A DNA stretch of 64,000 nt from Cherax quadricarinatus (lineage: Eukaryota > Arthropoda > Malacostraca > Decapoda > Parastacidae), in assembly GCF_038502225.1 (NCBI RefSeq), contig NC_091300.1, positions 45,732,080 through 45,796,079 on the forward strand, given 5' to 3'. This document shows, piece by piece, positions 1-11,509 of this stretch (position 1 is its first letter; each line of letters begins with the position of its first letter). Below the pieces are notes generated by a model. It searched no databases and was not told the DNA's origin. It worked only from the letters and a program-made list of their open reading frames with translations. A program made the translations under genes and the position numbers.

Positions 1-61
1 CACTATGCAATGATATAGTAAACAAACTGTGTGGATAAGGTTCAACCCAGCATCACATTAC

Positions 62-184
62 CTTGTCTTGCAGTATAATATCATTGTTGGTATAGAGAAA
101 GTTGTCCCAGAAAGGTGTCTTAGGTGGGAATATCAACAACTCATCTACATGATAATCTCTCAGGTAGGTCGACTCTCCTAGCTC
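62..184 (-). CDS. NSUN5: NSUN5-like rRNA cytosine-5 methyltransferase, internal exon (downstream of the two exons seen)
   Basis: The minus strand reads 41 codons bounded by an acceptor (TTTCAG before GAG) and a donor (AAG followed by GTAATG), both phase 0. The peptide contains YLRDYHVDELLIFPPKTPF and ends NNDIILQDK. It resembles the NSUN5 stretch just before the AdoMet-binding core, where the family has a DLLVFPP-like block and then an LILQD-like block. NSUN5 (yeast Rcm1) makes m5C in large-subunit rRNA in the nucleolus; this is family knowledge. The exon joins in phase to the exon at 31603-31712. The catalytic cysteine and AdoMet motifs would lie further downstream, off the left edge. NSUN5 fits better than other NSUN proteins because of the VRVNTLKT block in the partner exon. 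Confidence 0.82.
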
Positions 185-300
185 CTGAAATTACAGTACA
201 GCAACTTTTTTAAACAAATAAACAAACACCCAAACACACATGCACTCACTCATATGCGTGCACGCACATGCACACAAACACGAGCGCGTGCACACACACA

Positions 301-382
301 GGTAGCAACCAGTGAAGAGGTGGGACCAAGAGCTGCAGCTCAACCCCTGAACCACATATGAGCGAGGTGAGTACAAGGCTTC
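301..382 (+). repeat. L-A (CR1-like) LINE 3' tail fragment
   Basis: The wording GGTAGCAACCAGTGAAGAGG, followed by a CAACCCCTG block and GGTGAGTAC, matches the last ~80 bases of the L-A copies ending near 8935, 10000, 14990 and 20650. Only the non-coding tail is left. CA-rich low-complexity DNA precedes it. Confidence 0.6.
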
Positions 383-533
383 AACTTCATTTCTAATAAT
401 CATGCGTTGGTTATAACACCAATAACATTTTGTCCCAAAGATGACCCCATGAAACTGACTGGGCCATGGTAATATTTCTGTTTATAGATTTCTACAACCT
501 GGAGAAATGCCACTGTTGACTCAGGTTTGTGTA

Positions 534-582
534 CTCACCTATGTGCTGTAGCAGGGGTTGAGTCACAGCACCTGCAGTGTGT
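534..582 (-). repeat. Short reverse-oriented L-A-type tail
   Basis: GTACTCACCTATGTGCTGTA followed by GCAGGGGTTGAGTCA is the reverse complement of the L-A tail. It abuts the purine-rich array, so the microsatellite is seeded at the tail of a LINE fragment, as happens with CA repeats at other L-A ends. Confidence 0.5.
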
Positions 583-584
583 GC

Positions 585-586
<2 letters not shown>

Positions 587-661
<75 letters not shown>

Positions 662-734
662 GAGAGAGAGGGGAGAGAGAGAGAGAGGAGAGAGAGGGAG
701 AGAGAGGGAGAGAGAGAGGGAGAGGGGAGAGAGA

Positions 735-813
<79 letters not shown>

Positions 814-815
814 AA

Positions 816-868
<53 letters not shown>

Positions 869-1640
869 AGAGGGAGAGAGAGGGAGGGAGAGGGAGAGAG
901 AGCGAGAGAGAGGGAGGAGGGGAGAGAGGGGAGAAAGGAGGGAGAGGAGGGAGGAGGAGAGGAGAGGAGGTGAGGAGAGAGGAGAGAGGGAGAGAGGAGA
1001 GGAGGGAGAGAGAGAGAGAGGGAGAGGGGAGGGGGAGAGGAGAGAGGGGAGGGAGGAGAGAGGTGAGAGGGAGAGAGGTGAGAGGGAGAGGAGGAGGAGA
1101 GAGAGGAGAGGGGAGAGGAGGAGGGAGAGGGAGAGGGGAGGGCGGGAGGAGGGGAGGGAGGCGGAGGGAGGAGGGGAGGGGAGGGAGGAGGGAGGGGCGG
1201 AGGGAGGGGGCGGAGGGAGGGGGAGGGGCGGAGGGAGGGGAGGGGCGGAGGGCGGAGGGAGGGGCGGAGGAGGGAGGGAGGGGATGGAGGGAGGGACCCG
1301 GAGAGAGGAGGGACGGAGGGAGGAGGGGGCGGGGGAGGGAGGGAGGGGAGGAGGAGGGGAGGGGAGAGGGAGGGAGAGAGAGAGAGGGGAGAGGGGAGAG
1401 AGAGGAGAGAGAGAGAGAGAGAGAGAGGGGAGAGAGAGGAGAGGGAGAGAAGAGAGGGTGAGGGTGAGAGGGTGAGAGGGGAGGGAGAGAGGGAGAGGAG
1501 AGAGGGGAGAGGGAGAGGGAGAGAGGGAGAGAGGGAGAGAGGGAGGGAGGGAGGGAGGGAGGGAGGGAGGGAGGGAGAGAGGGAGGGAGGGAGAGAGGGA
1601 GAGTGTGTGCGTGTGCATGTGCGCGCGTGTGTGTGTGTGT
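587..1640. repeat. 1-kb purine-rich (GA/GGA)n array ending in (GT)n
   Basis: The plus strand is almost only A and G for about 1 kb: (GA)n at both flanks, GGAGG-rich in the middle (about 950-1370), then GGGA tetramers and a short GTGT segment (1603-1640). Rare C and T interruptions occur, for example near 816, 903, 970 and 1300. Long arginine/glutamate or serine/leucine/proline frames across it are low-complexity artefacts. Confidence 0.95.
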
Positions 1641-1723
1641 CAGCTTCCTGTCGGCCAACATTAGAGGTTTCATTACTAATGTTGGGGAGCTTACACATAG
1701 TTTTGTGAAGACTCAACGTCCCG

Positions 1724-1774
1724 ACATAAGAACATAAGAATGGAGGAACACTGCCGAAGGCCTATTGGCCCATG
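1724..1774 (+). repeat. Short dispersed repeat fragment
   Basis: The run ACATAAGAACATAAGAATGG followed by AGGAACACTGCCGAAGGCC and TATTGGCCCATG looks like a high-copy decapod repeat end (from memory). It abuts an (ATTT)n tract at 1778-1814. Confidence 0.4.
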
Positions 1775-1780
1775 ATTGAT

Positions 1781-1815
<35 letters not shown>

Positions 1816-3343
1816 CAATTTGAGCATACATACAGAGGTACAAAAAAATACAGATAAGAGCAGCATGCCAAAGCCACTTATACTATGCATAGCATTTCGG
1901 GCTGGCTTAAAATTAACTAAGCAATGATGAAATCAGTGATAATACATTATTGTAAACAGATAACTATAAAGCACAAATGAGTATTACAAAGACAGGTCAT
2001 ATGGTTGCATGCATTGTTGTACATTCAGTCGTATGGAGTATTCTGTTAGGTAGTGTATTTAAAAAATAATAAAGTTAGATTGGGTTTTAGGTTTAACATA
2101 TTATCACACTGGCCGATTCCCTACCCAAGGCAGGGTGGCCCTCAAAAAAGAAAAACTTTCACCATCATTCACTCAATCACTGTCTTGCCAGAAGGGTGCT
2201 TTACACTACAGTTTTTAAACTGCAACATTAACACTCCTTCAGAGTGCAGGCACTGTACTTCCCATCTCCAGGACTCAAGTCCGCCTGCTGGTTTCCCTGA
2301 ATCCCTTCATAAATGTTACTTTGCTCACACTCCAACAGCACGTCAAGTATTAAAAAACCATTTGTCTCCATTCACTCCTATCAAACACGCTCATGCATGC
2401 CTCCTGGAAGTCCAAGCCCCTCGCACACAAAAACCTCCTTTACCCCCTCCTCCAACCTTTCCTAGGCGACCCCTACCCCTGCCTTCCTTCCACTACAGAC
2501 TGATACACTCTTGAAGTCATTCTGTTTCGCTCCATTCTCTCTACATGTCCGAACCACCTCAACAACCCTTCCTCAGCCCTCTGGACAACAGTTTTGGTAA
2601 TCCCGCACCTCCTCCTAACTTCCAAACTACGAATTCTCTGCATTATATTCACACCACACATTGCCCTCAGACATGACATCTCCACTATGTGATATAATTG
2701 TGAGAAACATTTAAGATATACAATTTATAAGGTTCAGTTATTCAGTATTTATTTGGTTTTGGGTGAGTAAGTGATCTTTGAGAAGAGACTTGAATTTATA
2801 AACAGGTAGTGTTTCTTTTATATTTACAGGTAATGAATTCCAGATTTTAGGGCCTTTTACGTGCATTGAGTTTTTGCATAGTGTGAGATGGACACGAGGA
2901 ACATCAAAGAGTGATCTGTGCCTTGTGTTATGGTCATGTGTTCTGTTGAGGTTGGCAAGGAGATGTTTGAGGGAGAGTTAATATCAGAGTTAAGTGTTCT
3001 ATGTATGTAATAGGTGCAGTAATAAGTATGGATGTTTTGTATGGTGAGTAGGTTTAGTGTATTGAATATTGGTGGAGTGTGCTGCCTGTAGTGAGAATTT
3101 GTTATCATTCTAACTGCAGCCTTTTGTTGGGTAATTAGTGGTCTGAGATGGTTAATTGTTGTTGAGCCCCATGCACAAATTCCATAGGTGAGATAGGGGT
3201 AAATAAGAGAGTGATATAGGGCCAGGAGGGCTGACTGTGGAACATAGTACCGTATCTTCGATAGTATGCCTACAGTCTTGGAAATTTTCTTAGAAATTTG
3301 TTGTATATGTGTATGAAATTTGAGTCTATTATCAAGGTGAAAC
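1775..3343 (-). mobile_element. L-D LINE fragment (CR1/L2-type), 3' half, with a nested L-B fragment
   Basis: A minus-strand LINE occupies 2694-3343 and 1775-2090, interrupted by an L-B fragment. The coding remnant (about 3343 down to 2860) reads HTHIQQISKKISKTVGILSK, then YVPQSALLALYHSLIYPYLT and YGICAWGS. This is the post-palm thumb region of Jockey/CR1-group reverse transcriptases. The 5' part, including endonuclease and the RT catalytic core, is missing. The 3' UTR runs to an (ATTT)n tract, i.e. a (TAAA)n-type tail on the element strand. Sequence right of 3343 belongs to a different LINE on the other strand. Confidence 0.65.
2091..2693 (-). mobile_element. L-B (RTE-like) LINE 3' end nested in L-D
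   Basis: The minus strand encodes the end of the L-B protein (EMSCLRAMCGVNIMQRIRSL, then LLRWFGHVERM) followed by its 3' UTR, which begins at the left with TTATCACACTGGCCGATTCC. It is near-identical to the copy at 24700-26159 but shorter. It splits the L-D 3' UTR. Confidence 0.75.
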
Positions 3344-6128
3344 ATTTTTGGACGACAGGACTCCAGAAAATTTTGCAAGAACTGCTGGCTACACCTCATG
3401 GATGAGAAGAGACAGGCAAGGGCAAGGAGGAGGTGTTGCTGTGTGCTTCTCTAATAGTGTACATGCCCAGCACATTGATGTTGCCATCCCTACTCATTTT
3501 GAAATGATGTTCTTCAAGCTATGCATAAACACTAGTACCTCTGTACTAACATGTGCAATGTACAGACCTCAGTGGCAACATGCAGACCCCATCAACTTCC
3601 TAATGAAAAATATGGACTCCATTCTGCTACAACACAACTGTCAACCAACATCTTATACAGAGGGACTTTGATGACCTTCTTGCAGTATTTGACATGAGAA
3701 ACTTAGTTGATTTTCCTACTCACTTCTCTGGCTCCTCCCTTGACCCAGTAGCGAGTGATCTGGCAGAAGGTATAGTCACTTGTCAACCCCTCAGCTACGT
3801 TGGATCATCTGACCACAAGGCTGATTTTACGACACTTAAGATCCCAACAGAACAAGGTGAGGAGTCCACACGCACAACCTGGCTATGGGAAAATGGTCAC
3901 TGGTGAGCCCTTTGCTCTGAGCTTGCCACCACCCATTAGAATGCTCTTCTCCAAGGGGATGTTGACAACAAAGTGAAAGCCTTCACTGGACAAATCCTTA
4001 GTCTACAACAAAAACACATTTCTCACCGGCAATATGTGACGAAGCCTACAGATCAGCCTTGGTTTGGCTTTCGTTCTAGAGAGGCTGCTACCGCTAAGTA
4101 CAAAGCATGGCGAAAGTATAAGAGACATCCTACCACCTATAACAGGAACTTGCACAGGCAAGCCTGTAGGCATATGGGTGACATTCAAAAGTGGGCCACT
4201 GCTAAATGGGAGGTGGACACAAAAAGAAAGCTAGCCTCAGGTAGGGTAGGCTCCAAAACCTGGTGGTCCCTGGTCAAGGACAGACAAGGTTATCTGCCTG
4301 ATGAACTCATTCCACCTCTAAATCGACAGGATGGGACCACCTCTACTAGTAGTCAAGAGAAGGCGGACCTCTTTGCCGAACACTTTGCTACCAAAATGCG
4401 AGTTCCTGATCCAGCAAGGGTCCCTCCTTGGCTAGCTGCAAGAACTGTGTCAAAACTGTCAGTAGTGACAATAAGGCAGGAGGAGGTGCATTTCCTTCTT
4501 AAATTACTTGAACAAGAAAAGGTTGTGGGCCCAGACAAATTGAGCCCAAGATTGCTGAGATGATGTGCACACCAGCTAGCAGCACCTCTACCTCACATCT
4601 TTAAGCACTGCCTAGTACAGTGTAAATGGCCCTCTCTGTGGAAAGAGGCAAATGTAGTCCCTGTTCACAAAAAGAAGAGCAGAGCAGAAATCAGCAACTA
4701 CAGACCAGTGTCACTCCTGTCAATCACTGGTAAGATCCTTGAGACAATAATCTCAGGACAAATGTCAAGAGTTTTTTGAGTACCACTCACTACTTTGTGA
4801 CCATCAATATGGCTTCAGGAAAGGTTACTCTGCTGCTGATCTGTTGTTAAACCTCTCCACTAAGTGGCACCAGTCACTGGAAGAATCCAGTCAGCTGTGT
4901 GGTAGCACTGGACATCGCTGGTACTTTCGACCAGGTGTGGCATCAGGGCCTTTTAGCCAAACTTCAAGGACTGGGAATTGCAGGCTCTATGTTATGTCTC
5001 CTCAGTGATTACCTTCATGGTAGATCTCTAAGGGTAGTTCTAAATGGAACGGAATCAGCAAGACATCCTATTGGGGCAAGTGTTCCACAAGGAAGCGTGC
5101 TGGGACCATTGTTATGGAATGTCTACTTCAATGACCTCCTTCATCTCATCCCAGAATCCCATGCATATGCAGACGACTGTACAATGACATTCACTTATCC
5201 AAGAGAAGAAATGCCAGCTGCTCTAAGCTACATCAATCACCAACTAAGAGCTATATCAGCTTGGGAAAATAGATGGCAAGTAACATTTGCACCTGAGAAA
5301 ATGCAAATGATGATGGTCTCTAGGCACCATGATGGTAATGCTGGTGCAGTAGTAAGGATGAATGGGAGGGTGTTGGCACCTGGGGAAGAAGTTGATATCC
5401 TTGAGGTGAAATTTGACTCCAAACTGACCATGAAGAACCATGTTGTAAATCTTGCAAACAAGGCAGCCAGGAAGCTTACAGCACTTCGCCGTATCTCGCA
5501 TCTGCTTGACAGTAGGGGTTGCAAGATTCTGTATGAGGCACAAGTACACTCACATCTTGAGTATGCTCCACTCTCTTGGTTTGCCTGCCTCCCCTCTCAT
5601 CTGCGACTGCTTGACAGAGTAGAGAACAGAGCAAGACGTCTCATCTCTCACCTGGACCAATCCTGGATAGATCTGTCATTTCAGCAGAGCCTTCAACACA
5701 GGAGGGATGTGGGTGACCTTACTGTTATGTACAAGGCCAATCTTGTCAAAGTACCACACTTGGATCCACTTCGAGGACAGCGTGAAACAAGCTTTTATGC
5801 CACAAGATAGGCAGAAAGCAGCAATTTCACTCTGGCTGTACCATTCTCCAGAACATCACTCCATCTGAGATCATATATACCCAGGATGACTCGAGTATGG
5901 AACACATTCGTACAGCATAATAATATCAACGAGATAAAGTCAGTTGATCAAATGAAAATGCTGGCCCACAGATGGCTCCAACTTCATCTTGCTCCCTACT
6001 TGTATGTCTCATAACAATAAAAATGCTTTCAAATGAGCTGATGTAGGTAACAGCTCTTAGCTTGCCAATAAAGTTAGGAATCCTTAACCTGTAAATAGCT
6101 TGTCAATAAAGCTAGGGATCCTTAACCT

Positions 6129-6131
<3 letters not shown>
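3344..6131 (+). pseudogene. L-C LINE (Jockey/CR1-type), 5'-truncated, endonuclease remnant plus RT
   Basis: Several plus-strand frames together give a non-LTR retrotransposon protein. An endonuclease piece is at 3348-3906 (TPENFARTAGYTSW, GGGVAVCFSN, then SSDHKADF, the conserved S-D-H of AP-type endonucleases). A linker and RT N-terminus lie at 3973-4563 (VVGPDKLSPRLL). The RT palm is at 4899-5810 (VALDIAGTFDQVWHQGL, VPQGSVLGPLLWNVYFNDL, catalytic AYADDCT). The C-terminus ends near LHLAPYLYVS at 6012. Frame changes and a stop near 4562 separate the parts, so it is dead. The 3' UTR has two AATAAAG-containing near-repeats and runs directly into (GA)n. Confidence 0.85.
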
Positions 6132-6688
<557 letters not shown>

Positions 6689-6693
<5 letters not shown>

Positions 6694-7616
6694 ACTCTTA
6701 TATTTACTTATCTAAGAGAGGAAATGCTAGCTGCTCTAAGCTACATCAATCACCAGCAAAGAGTTATATCAGCCTGAGGAAACTGATGGCAGGTAACATT
6801 TGCTCTTGAGAAAACAAGTGATGAAGGTCTCCAGGCACTATGATGGTAATGCTGGAGCAGTAGTAAGAATGAATGAGAAAGTGTTGGTACCTAGGGACGA
6901 AGTTGATATTTTTGGGGTGAAATTCGACTCCAAACTAACCATGAAGAAACACATTGTAAACCTGGCAAACAAGGCAGCCAGGAAGCTAACAGCACTTCAT
7001 TGTATCTCGCATCTGCTTGACAGTAGAGGTTGCGAGATTCTGTATGAGGCACAAGTATGCACACACCTTGAGTGTGCTCCACTTTCTTGAACTGTCTGCC
7101 CATCTTATCTGCAGCTTCTTGATAGAGTAGAGAACAGAGCAAGATGCCTCATCTCTCGCCTGGACTCGGCGTGGACAGATCTGTCATTTCAGTAGAGCCT
7201 TCAACACAGGAGAGATGTAGGCAGCCTTACTGTCATGTACAAAGCCAACATTGTCAAAGTACCACACTTGGCTCCACTCCGAGGACAGCGAGAAGTGAGC
7301 TTCTACACAACAAGACGGGCAGCAAGCAGCAACTTCACTCTGACTGTAACCCTCTCCAAAACATCACTTCATCTGATATCATTTATTCCCAGGATGACTC
7401 GAGCCTGGAATATGTTCATACAGCATTATGACATCAACGAAATGAAGACAGTTGACCAAACGAAATTGCTGGCCCACAGATGGCTCCAACCTCATCCTGT
7501 TCCCTACCTGTATGTCTCATAACAATAAAAAAGAGCTTTTACATGAGCTGATGTAGGTAACAGCTCTTAGGATGACAATCAAGTTAGGAATTTTTAACCT
7601 AACCTTGTTAAACCCT
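6689..7616 (+). pseudogene. L-C LINE, second copy, from RT active site to 3' end
   Basis: It starts inside the RT catalytic motif (the DCT of YADDCT fused to GA repeats) and parallels 5175-6131. Recognisable blocks are REEMLAALSYINHQ, VDIFGVKFDSKLTMKKH, VNLANKAARKLTAL and TRAWNMFIQHY, with the terminal PYLYVS at about 7521. Stops (for example near 6777 and 7089) break it. The 3' UTR matches the first copy (GAGCTGATGTAGGTAACAGC) and is again followed by a GA array. Confidence 0.8.
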
Positions 7617-7831
7617 GTGGAAAAGAAAAAAGTGAAAAGAGAGAGAGGAGAGAGAGGAGAGAGAGAAAAGAGAGAAGAAAGAGAAGAGAGAAGAAAGAGA
7701 AAAGGAGAAGAAAGAGAATAGAGAGAGAGAAAGAGTAAAGAAAGAAGAGTAGAAGACAGAGAGGAGAGAGAGGAGAGAGGGTGAGAGAGAAGAGGGAGAG
7801 AGAGGAGAGAGGGTGAGAGAGGAGAGAGGGT

Positions 7832-7865
<34 letters not shown>
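7617..7865. repeat. Purine-rich (GA/GAAA/GGTGA)n array
   Basis: A degenerate GA array with AAA and GGGTGAGAG variants. It is the third GA array in the first 8 kb and the second attached to an L-C 3' end. Confidence 0.9.
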
Positions 7866-8935
7866 TGCACAAGCACTAACAAGAACACACATGTGGCACT
7901 GTAGTGGAACAGAGAATACCTGACAGGAAGGAAAGAAGCCATGGTACATGACAAGGTGTCAGAGCGGGCGCCTGTGATGAGCAGGGTTCCACAAGCGTTA
8001 GTCCTAGGACCGGTGCTGTTTCTGGTATATGTGGATAATGTGACAGAAGGAATAGATTGAGAGGTGTTCCTGTTGGCAGACTATGTGAAGCTAATGCAGA
8101 GAATTAAATTGGATGGGAATCAGACAGGACTACAAAGAGATCGAGATAGGCTCCAAGCCTGATGCAGCAATTGGCTCCTGGAGTTTAACCCACCAAATGT
8201 AAGGCCATGGAGATTGTGGAAAGTTAAAGAAGACCACAGAGAGAGTATAGGCTAGGGGGCCAACGACTGCAAACCTCACTCAAGGAAAAGGATCTTGGGG
8301 TGAGCATAATACCGAACACATCTTCTGAGGCGCACATCAACCAAATAACTGCTGCAGCATATGGGGGCCTGGCAATCCCAAGAAAAGCATTTCGACGCCT
8401 TAGTAAGGAATCATTCAAGACTCTGCGCACCATTTATGTCAGGCCCCTTACCGGAGTATGCAGCACCAGTAGGGAACTCACACCTGGTCAAGCACGTCAA
8501 GAAATTAGAGAAAGTGCAAAGGTTGGCAACAAGACTAGTCCCAGAGCTAAGGAGTATGTCCTACAAGGAGAGGTTAAGAGAAGTCAACCTGATGACACTG
8601 GAGGACAGGAGGGATAGGGAGGACATGATAACAAAATACTCAGAGGAATTGACAGGGTGGATAGGGACAAGATGTTTCAGAGATGGGACACAGGAACAAG
8701 GGATCACAACTGGAAGTTGAAGACTCCAATGAGTCACAGGAAAGTTTAGGAAGTAGTTCTTCAATCACAGAGTTGTCAGGAAGTGGAACAATCTGGAGTG
8801 ATGTAGTGGAGGCAAGATCCTTAAAAGGCTTTAAGAAGAGATACGATAAAACTCATGGAGCAGGGAGTGAGTGGACCTAGTAGCAACCAGTGATGAGACA
8901 GGACCAGGAGCTGTGACTTGACCCAACCACAAACA
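7866..8935 (+). pseudogene. L-A (CR1-like) LINE, RT palm to 3' end
   Basis: The fragment begins near the RT motif (VPQALVLGPVLFLVYVDN, a decayed VPQGSVLGP). It continues with ITAAAYGGLAIPRKAF, VKKLEKVQRLATRLVPELRS and GDxITxYKI-like thumb blocks, and ends FKKRYDKTHGAGSEWT. The tail AACCACAAACAGGTAAGTAT is the L-A 3' end. Frames change several times and stops are present. Confidence 0.7.
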
Positions 8936-9011
8936 GGTAAGTATGCATGCGCGCATGCACACACATGCTAGTGATCACGTGGTCATGAGTTTTGAATATA
9001 TAGTAGTTACA

Positions 9012-9480
9012 AGTGCAGAGCGGAACAGAAAGAGTAGGACGAGAAAAGCCAAACTACAAAAGAGGAGACTACACAGGCATGAGGAATTTGCTGCATGAGG
9101 TTCAGTGGGAAAAAGAACTGGTGGGAAAATCAGTAAATGAAATGATGGAATACGTGGAGATGAAATGGAAGGAGGCAGAGGAGAGGTCTGTACCCAAGGG
9201 CAACAGAAATAATGTGAGGACCAGAATGAGCTCTTGGTTCACCCAAAGGTGTAGAGAGGCTAAAACTAAGTGCACTATAGAGTGGAAAAAATATAAAAGA
9301 CAAAGGACCCAGGAAAATAAAGAGATCAGTCAAAAAGCCAGAAACGAATGTGCACAGATAAGGAGAGAGGCCCAGCAGCAATACAAAAATGACGTAGCAA
9401 CAAAAGCCAAGTTGTACTCAAAGCTGTTGTACAGCCACATCAGGAGGAAAACAACAGTCAAGGTCCTGTGAGCTCCAGAA
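9012..9480 (+). pseudogene. L-A LINE fragment, endonuclease-RT linker
   Basis: A 152-codon frame reads KPNYKRGDYTGMRNLLHEVQ, SWFTQRCREAKTKCTIEWKK and AQIRREAQQQYKND. This is the basic linker before the RT domain in CR1-type elements. The same block (SPWFIQRCREAKTKC-like) is in the L-A copy near 15290. It is followed by a rearranged ~100-bp segment (9481-9580) in which I recognise nothing. Confidence 0.6.
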
Positions 9481-9589
9481 GTGGAGTTTACAGGAAACGT
9501 ATTTGAGGAGGTTAAGGGAAAAGGGTTAAGGGAGGAAGTAAGGAGGAGAGTTCACAGGAAACGACTGAGAAGTATGTAAGGAGGTTAAG

Positions 9590-10030
9590 GGTTTGGGGAA
9601 ATCGACCTGACAATTGGATGACAGGAGGGACAGGGTGGACATGATAATGACATATAAAATACTGAGAGGAATTGACAAGGTGGATAGCAACAGGATGTTT
9701 CAGAGATGGGATACAGAAACAAAGGGCACAACTGTAAGCTGAAGACTCAGATGAGTCATAGGGATGTTAGGAAGTATTTCTTCAGTCACAGAGTTGTCAG
9801 GAAGTGGAATAGTCCAGAGAGTGATATAATGGAGGCAGAATCCATATACGTATAGCTTCAAGAAGAGGTATGCTAACGCTCATGGAGCAAGGAGAGAGTG
9901 GACCTAGTAGTGACCAGTGAAGAAGCAGGGCCAGGAGCTATGACTCGACCCCTGTAACCATAATTAGGTGAGGGCACATGTGTGTGCAAGCACGTACACA
10001 CGTACACCCCTGCAAACATGCATGCACACA
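9590..10030 (+). pseudogene. L-A LINE fragment, RT C-terminus and 3' tail
   Basis: Blocks equivalent to DRRDRVDMIMTYKILRGIDK, VRKYFFSHRVVRKWN and FKKRYANAHGARREWT occur in shifting frames. They are followed by the L-A tail (ACCATAATTAGGTGAGG) and CA-rich DNA at 9985-10040. Confidence 0.6.
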
Positions 10031-10969
10031 CACACGCACACCCTTGCACGCACGGCGCCTGTAACGAGCGGAGAGCCACAGGGATCAGTCCTAGGACCAG
10101 TGCTATTTTTGGTACAGCAGGGCCCCGCTTTACGGCGTTTCACTTTACGGCGTTCCACTAATACGGTCATTTCAAATTATGACCAAAACTCGCTATACGG
10201 CTCCCCCCACCTGACTTTCTAATACGGTCACCGCGCCCCACCTTGTTTGTTTACATTCTTCGTGAGCTCAGTAAGCACTAAGTCTCTCCATTTTGTCTGG
10301 AAACTCCAAAATTTCAAATGTTTTTAAAAGTTATTTCATATTTTATATATACTCTGATAATTATACTTATGTATACCTGTACTTAAATAAACTTACATAC
10401 TGTGCTGGCATGCAGGTACACATTAAAATCAGTAAGAGTGTCTTATGTCTCCAGACGTCATATTAGTAATGATAATAATAATCATCAAGTCTCATTTAAA
10501 TGTCGTATATTACGTTAAATACACATTTTCATTAATCCATCTATGATATTTTTTTCAAAATTATATAATAAACATGATACATAACATAAAAAGATGATAA
10601 ATACACCCCACAATAGAATAAATAAACATAAATATGAGATGTGGTAGCAGACGACTTGCACAAGTGACGCCATATTAGAAATACTAATAATAATAATAAT
10701 AATCACCGAGTCTCATTAAATGTTGTATATTACGTTAATATACACATTTTCATTAATCCATCCATGATATTTTTTTCAAAATTATATAATAAACACGATA
10801 CATAACATAAAAAGATGATAAATACACCCTACAATAGAATAAATAAACATAAATATGAGATGTGGTAGCCAGATAACTTGTACAAGTGATGCCAAGAATA
10901 ACATTTTCTCTAATCTAACATAAGAGAAAATGTGTTACTGGGGGTAACTGTAGAAAATTATTCCTTTCG

Positions 10970-11087
10970 TATGTATGTAAGTAAGTTTATTCAGGTATAC
11001 ACAAATACAGTTACATAGATTATCATACATAACAACATATGTGTAGAGAACCTAGGATAACCCAAAAAAAGTCAGAGTGACTTATTT
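10970..11087 (+). repeat. Dispersed repeat (TTTATTCAGGTATACACAAA family)
   Basis: The segment with TTTATTCAGGTATACACAAA, CATATGTGTAGAGAACCTAG and GATAACCCAAAAAAAGTCAG recurs at 62976-63057. It reads as a separate short high-copy repeat inside X1. Confidence 0.55.
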
Positions 11088-11509
11088 CCATTGCCTTCAC
11101 TCAGAGCATCATTTCTTCTCAAAATGATGTTACATGAGAATGGGAGTGTTCTTCTTTATTTATTCTACCGTATCAATGTAGAGACAACCTGTACACAATG
11201 TAACTTGTACACAAACCAGACGTGTACACTTCGTTTACAAAACTTACCTTCGCCTGGTTTGTTTACATAACTCTGCGCCTGTCCTCTCTCATGCACTCAT
11301 TCTTTCTCTCTCTCATTTATTCGTTTTATCTCATTTACTTACTCCTGACACTACATTAAGACTACAAATATTTTAAGGTAAGTAATGAGTGAACTGTATA
11401 TACATTTTATCGCTCTGGGATGCTTAAATGTAATAGAATATTATGTGTAGGTGGGTTGGCCTGGTATGGTAGCCCGGCTGACTACCACACATACCACAGG
11501 AGGCAGGAG

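Noticed and set aside
492..1716. Several 200-390-codon frames on both strands rich in Arg/Glu or Ser/Leu/Pro
   Set aside because: They are translations of the GA/GGA array; no domain, no codon structure, and all frames are equally open.
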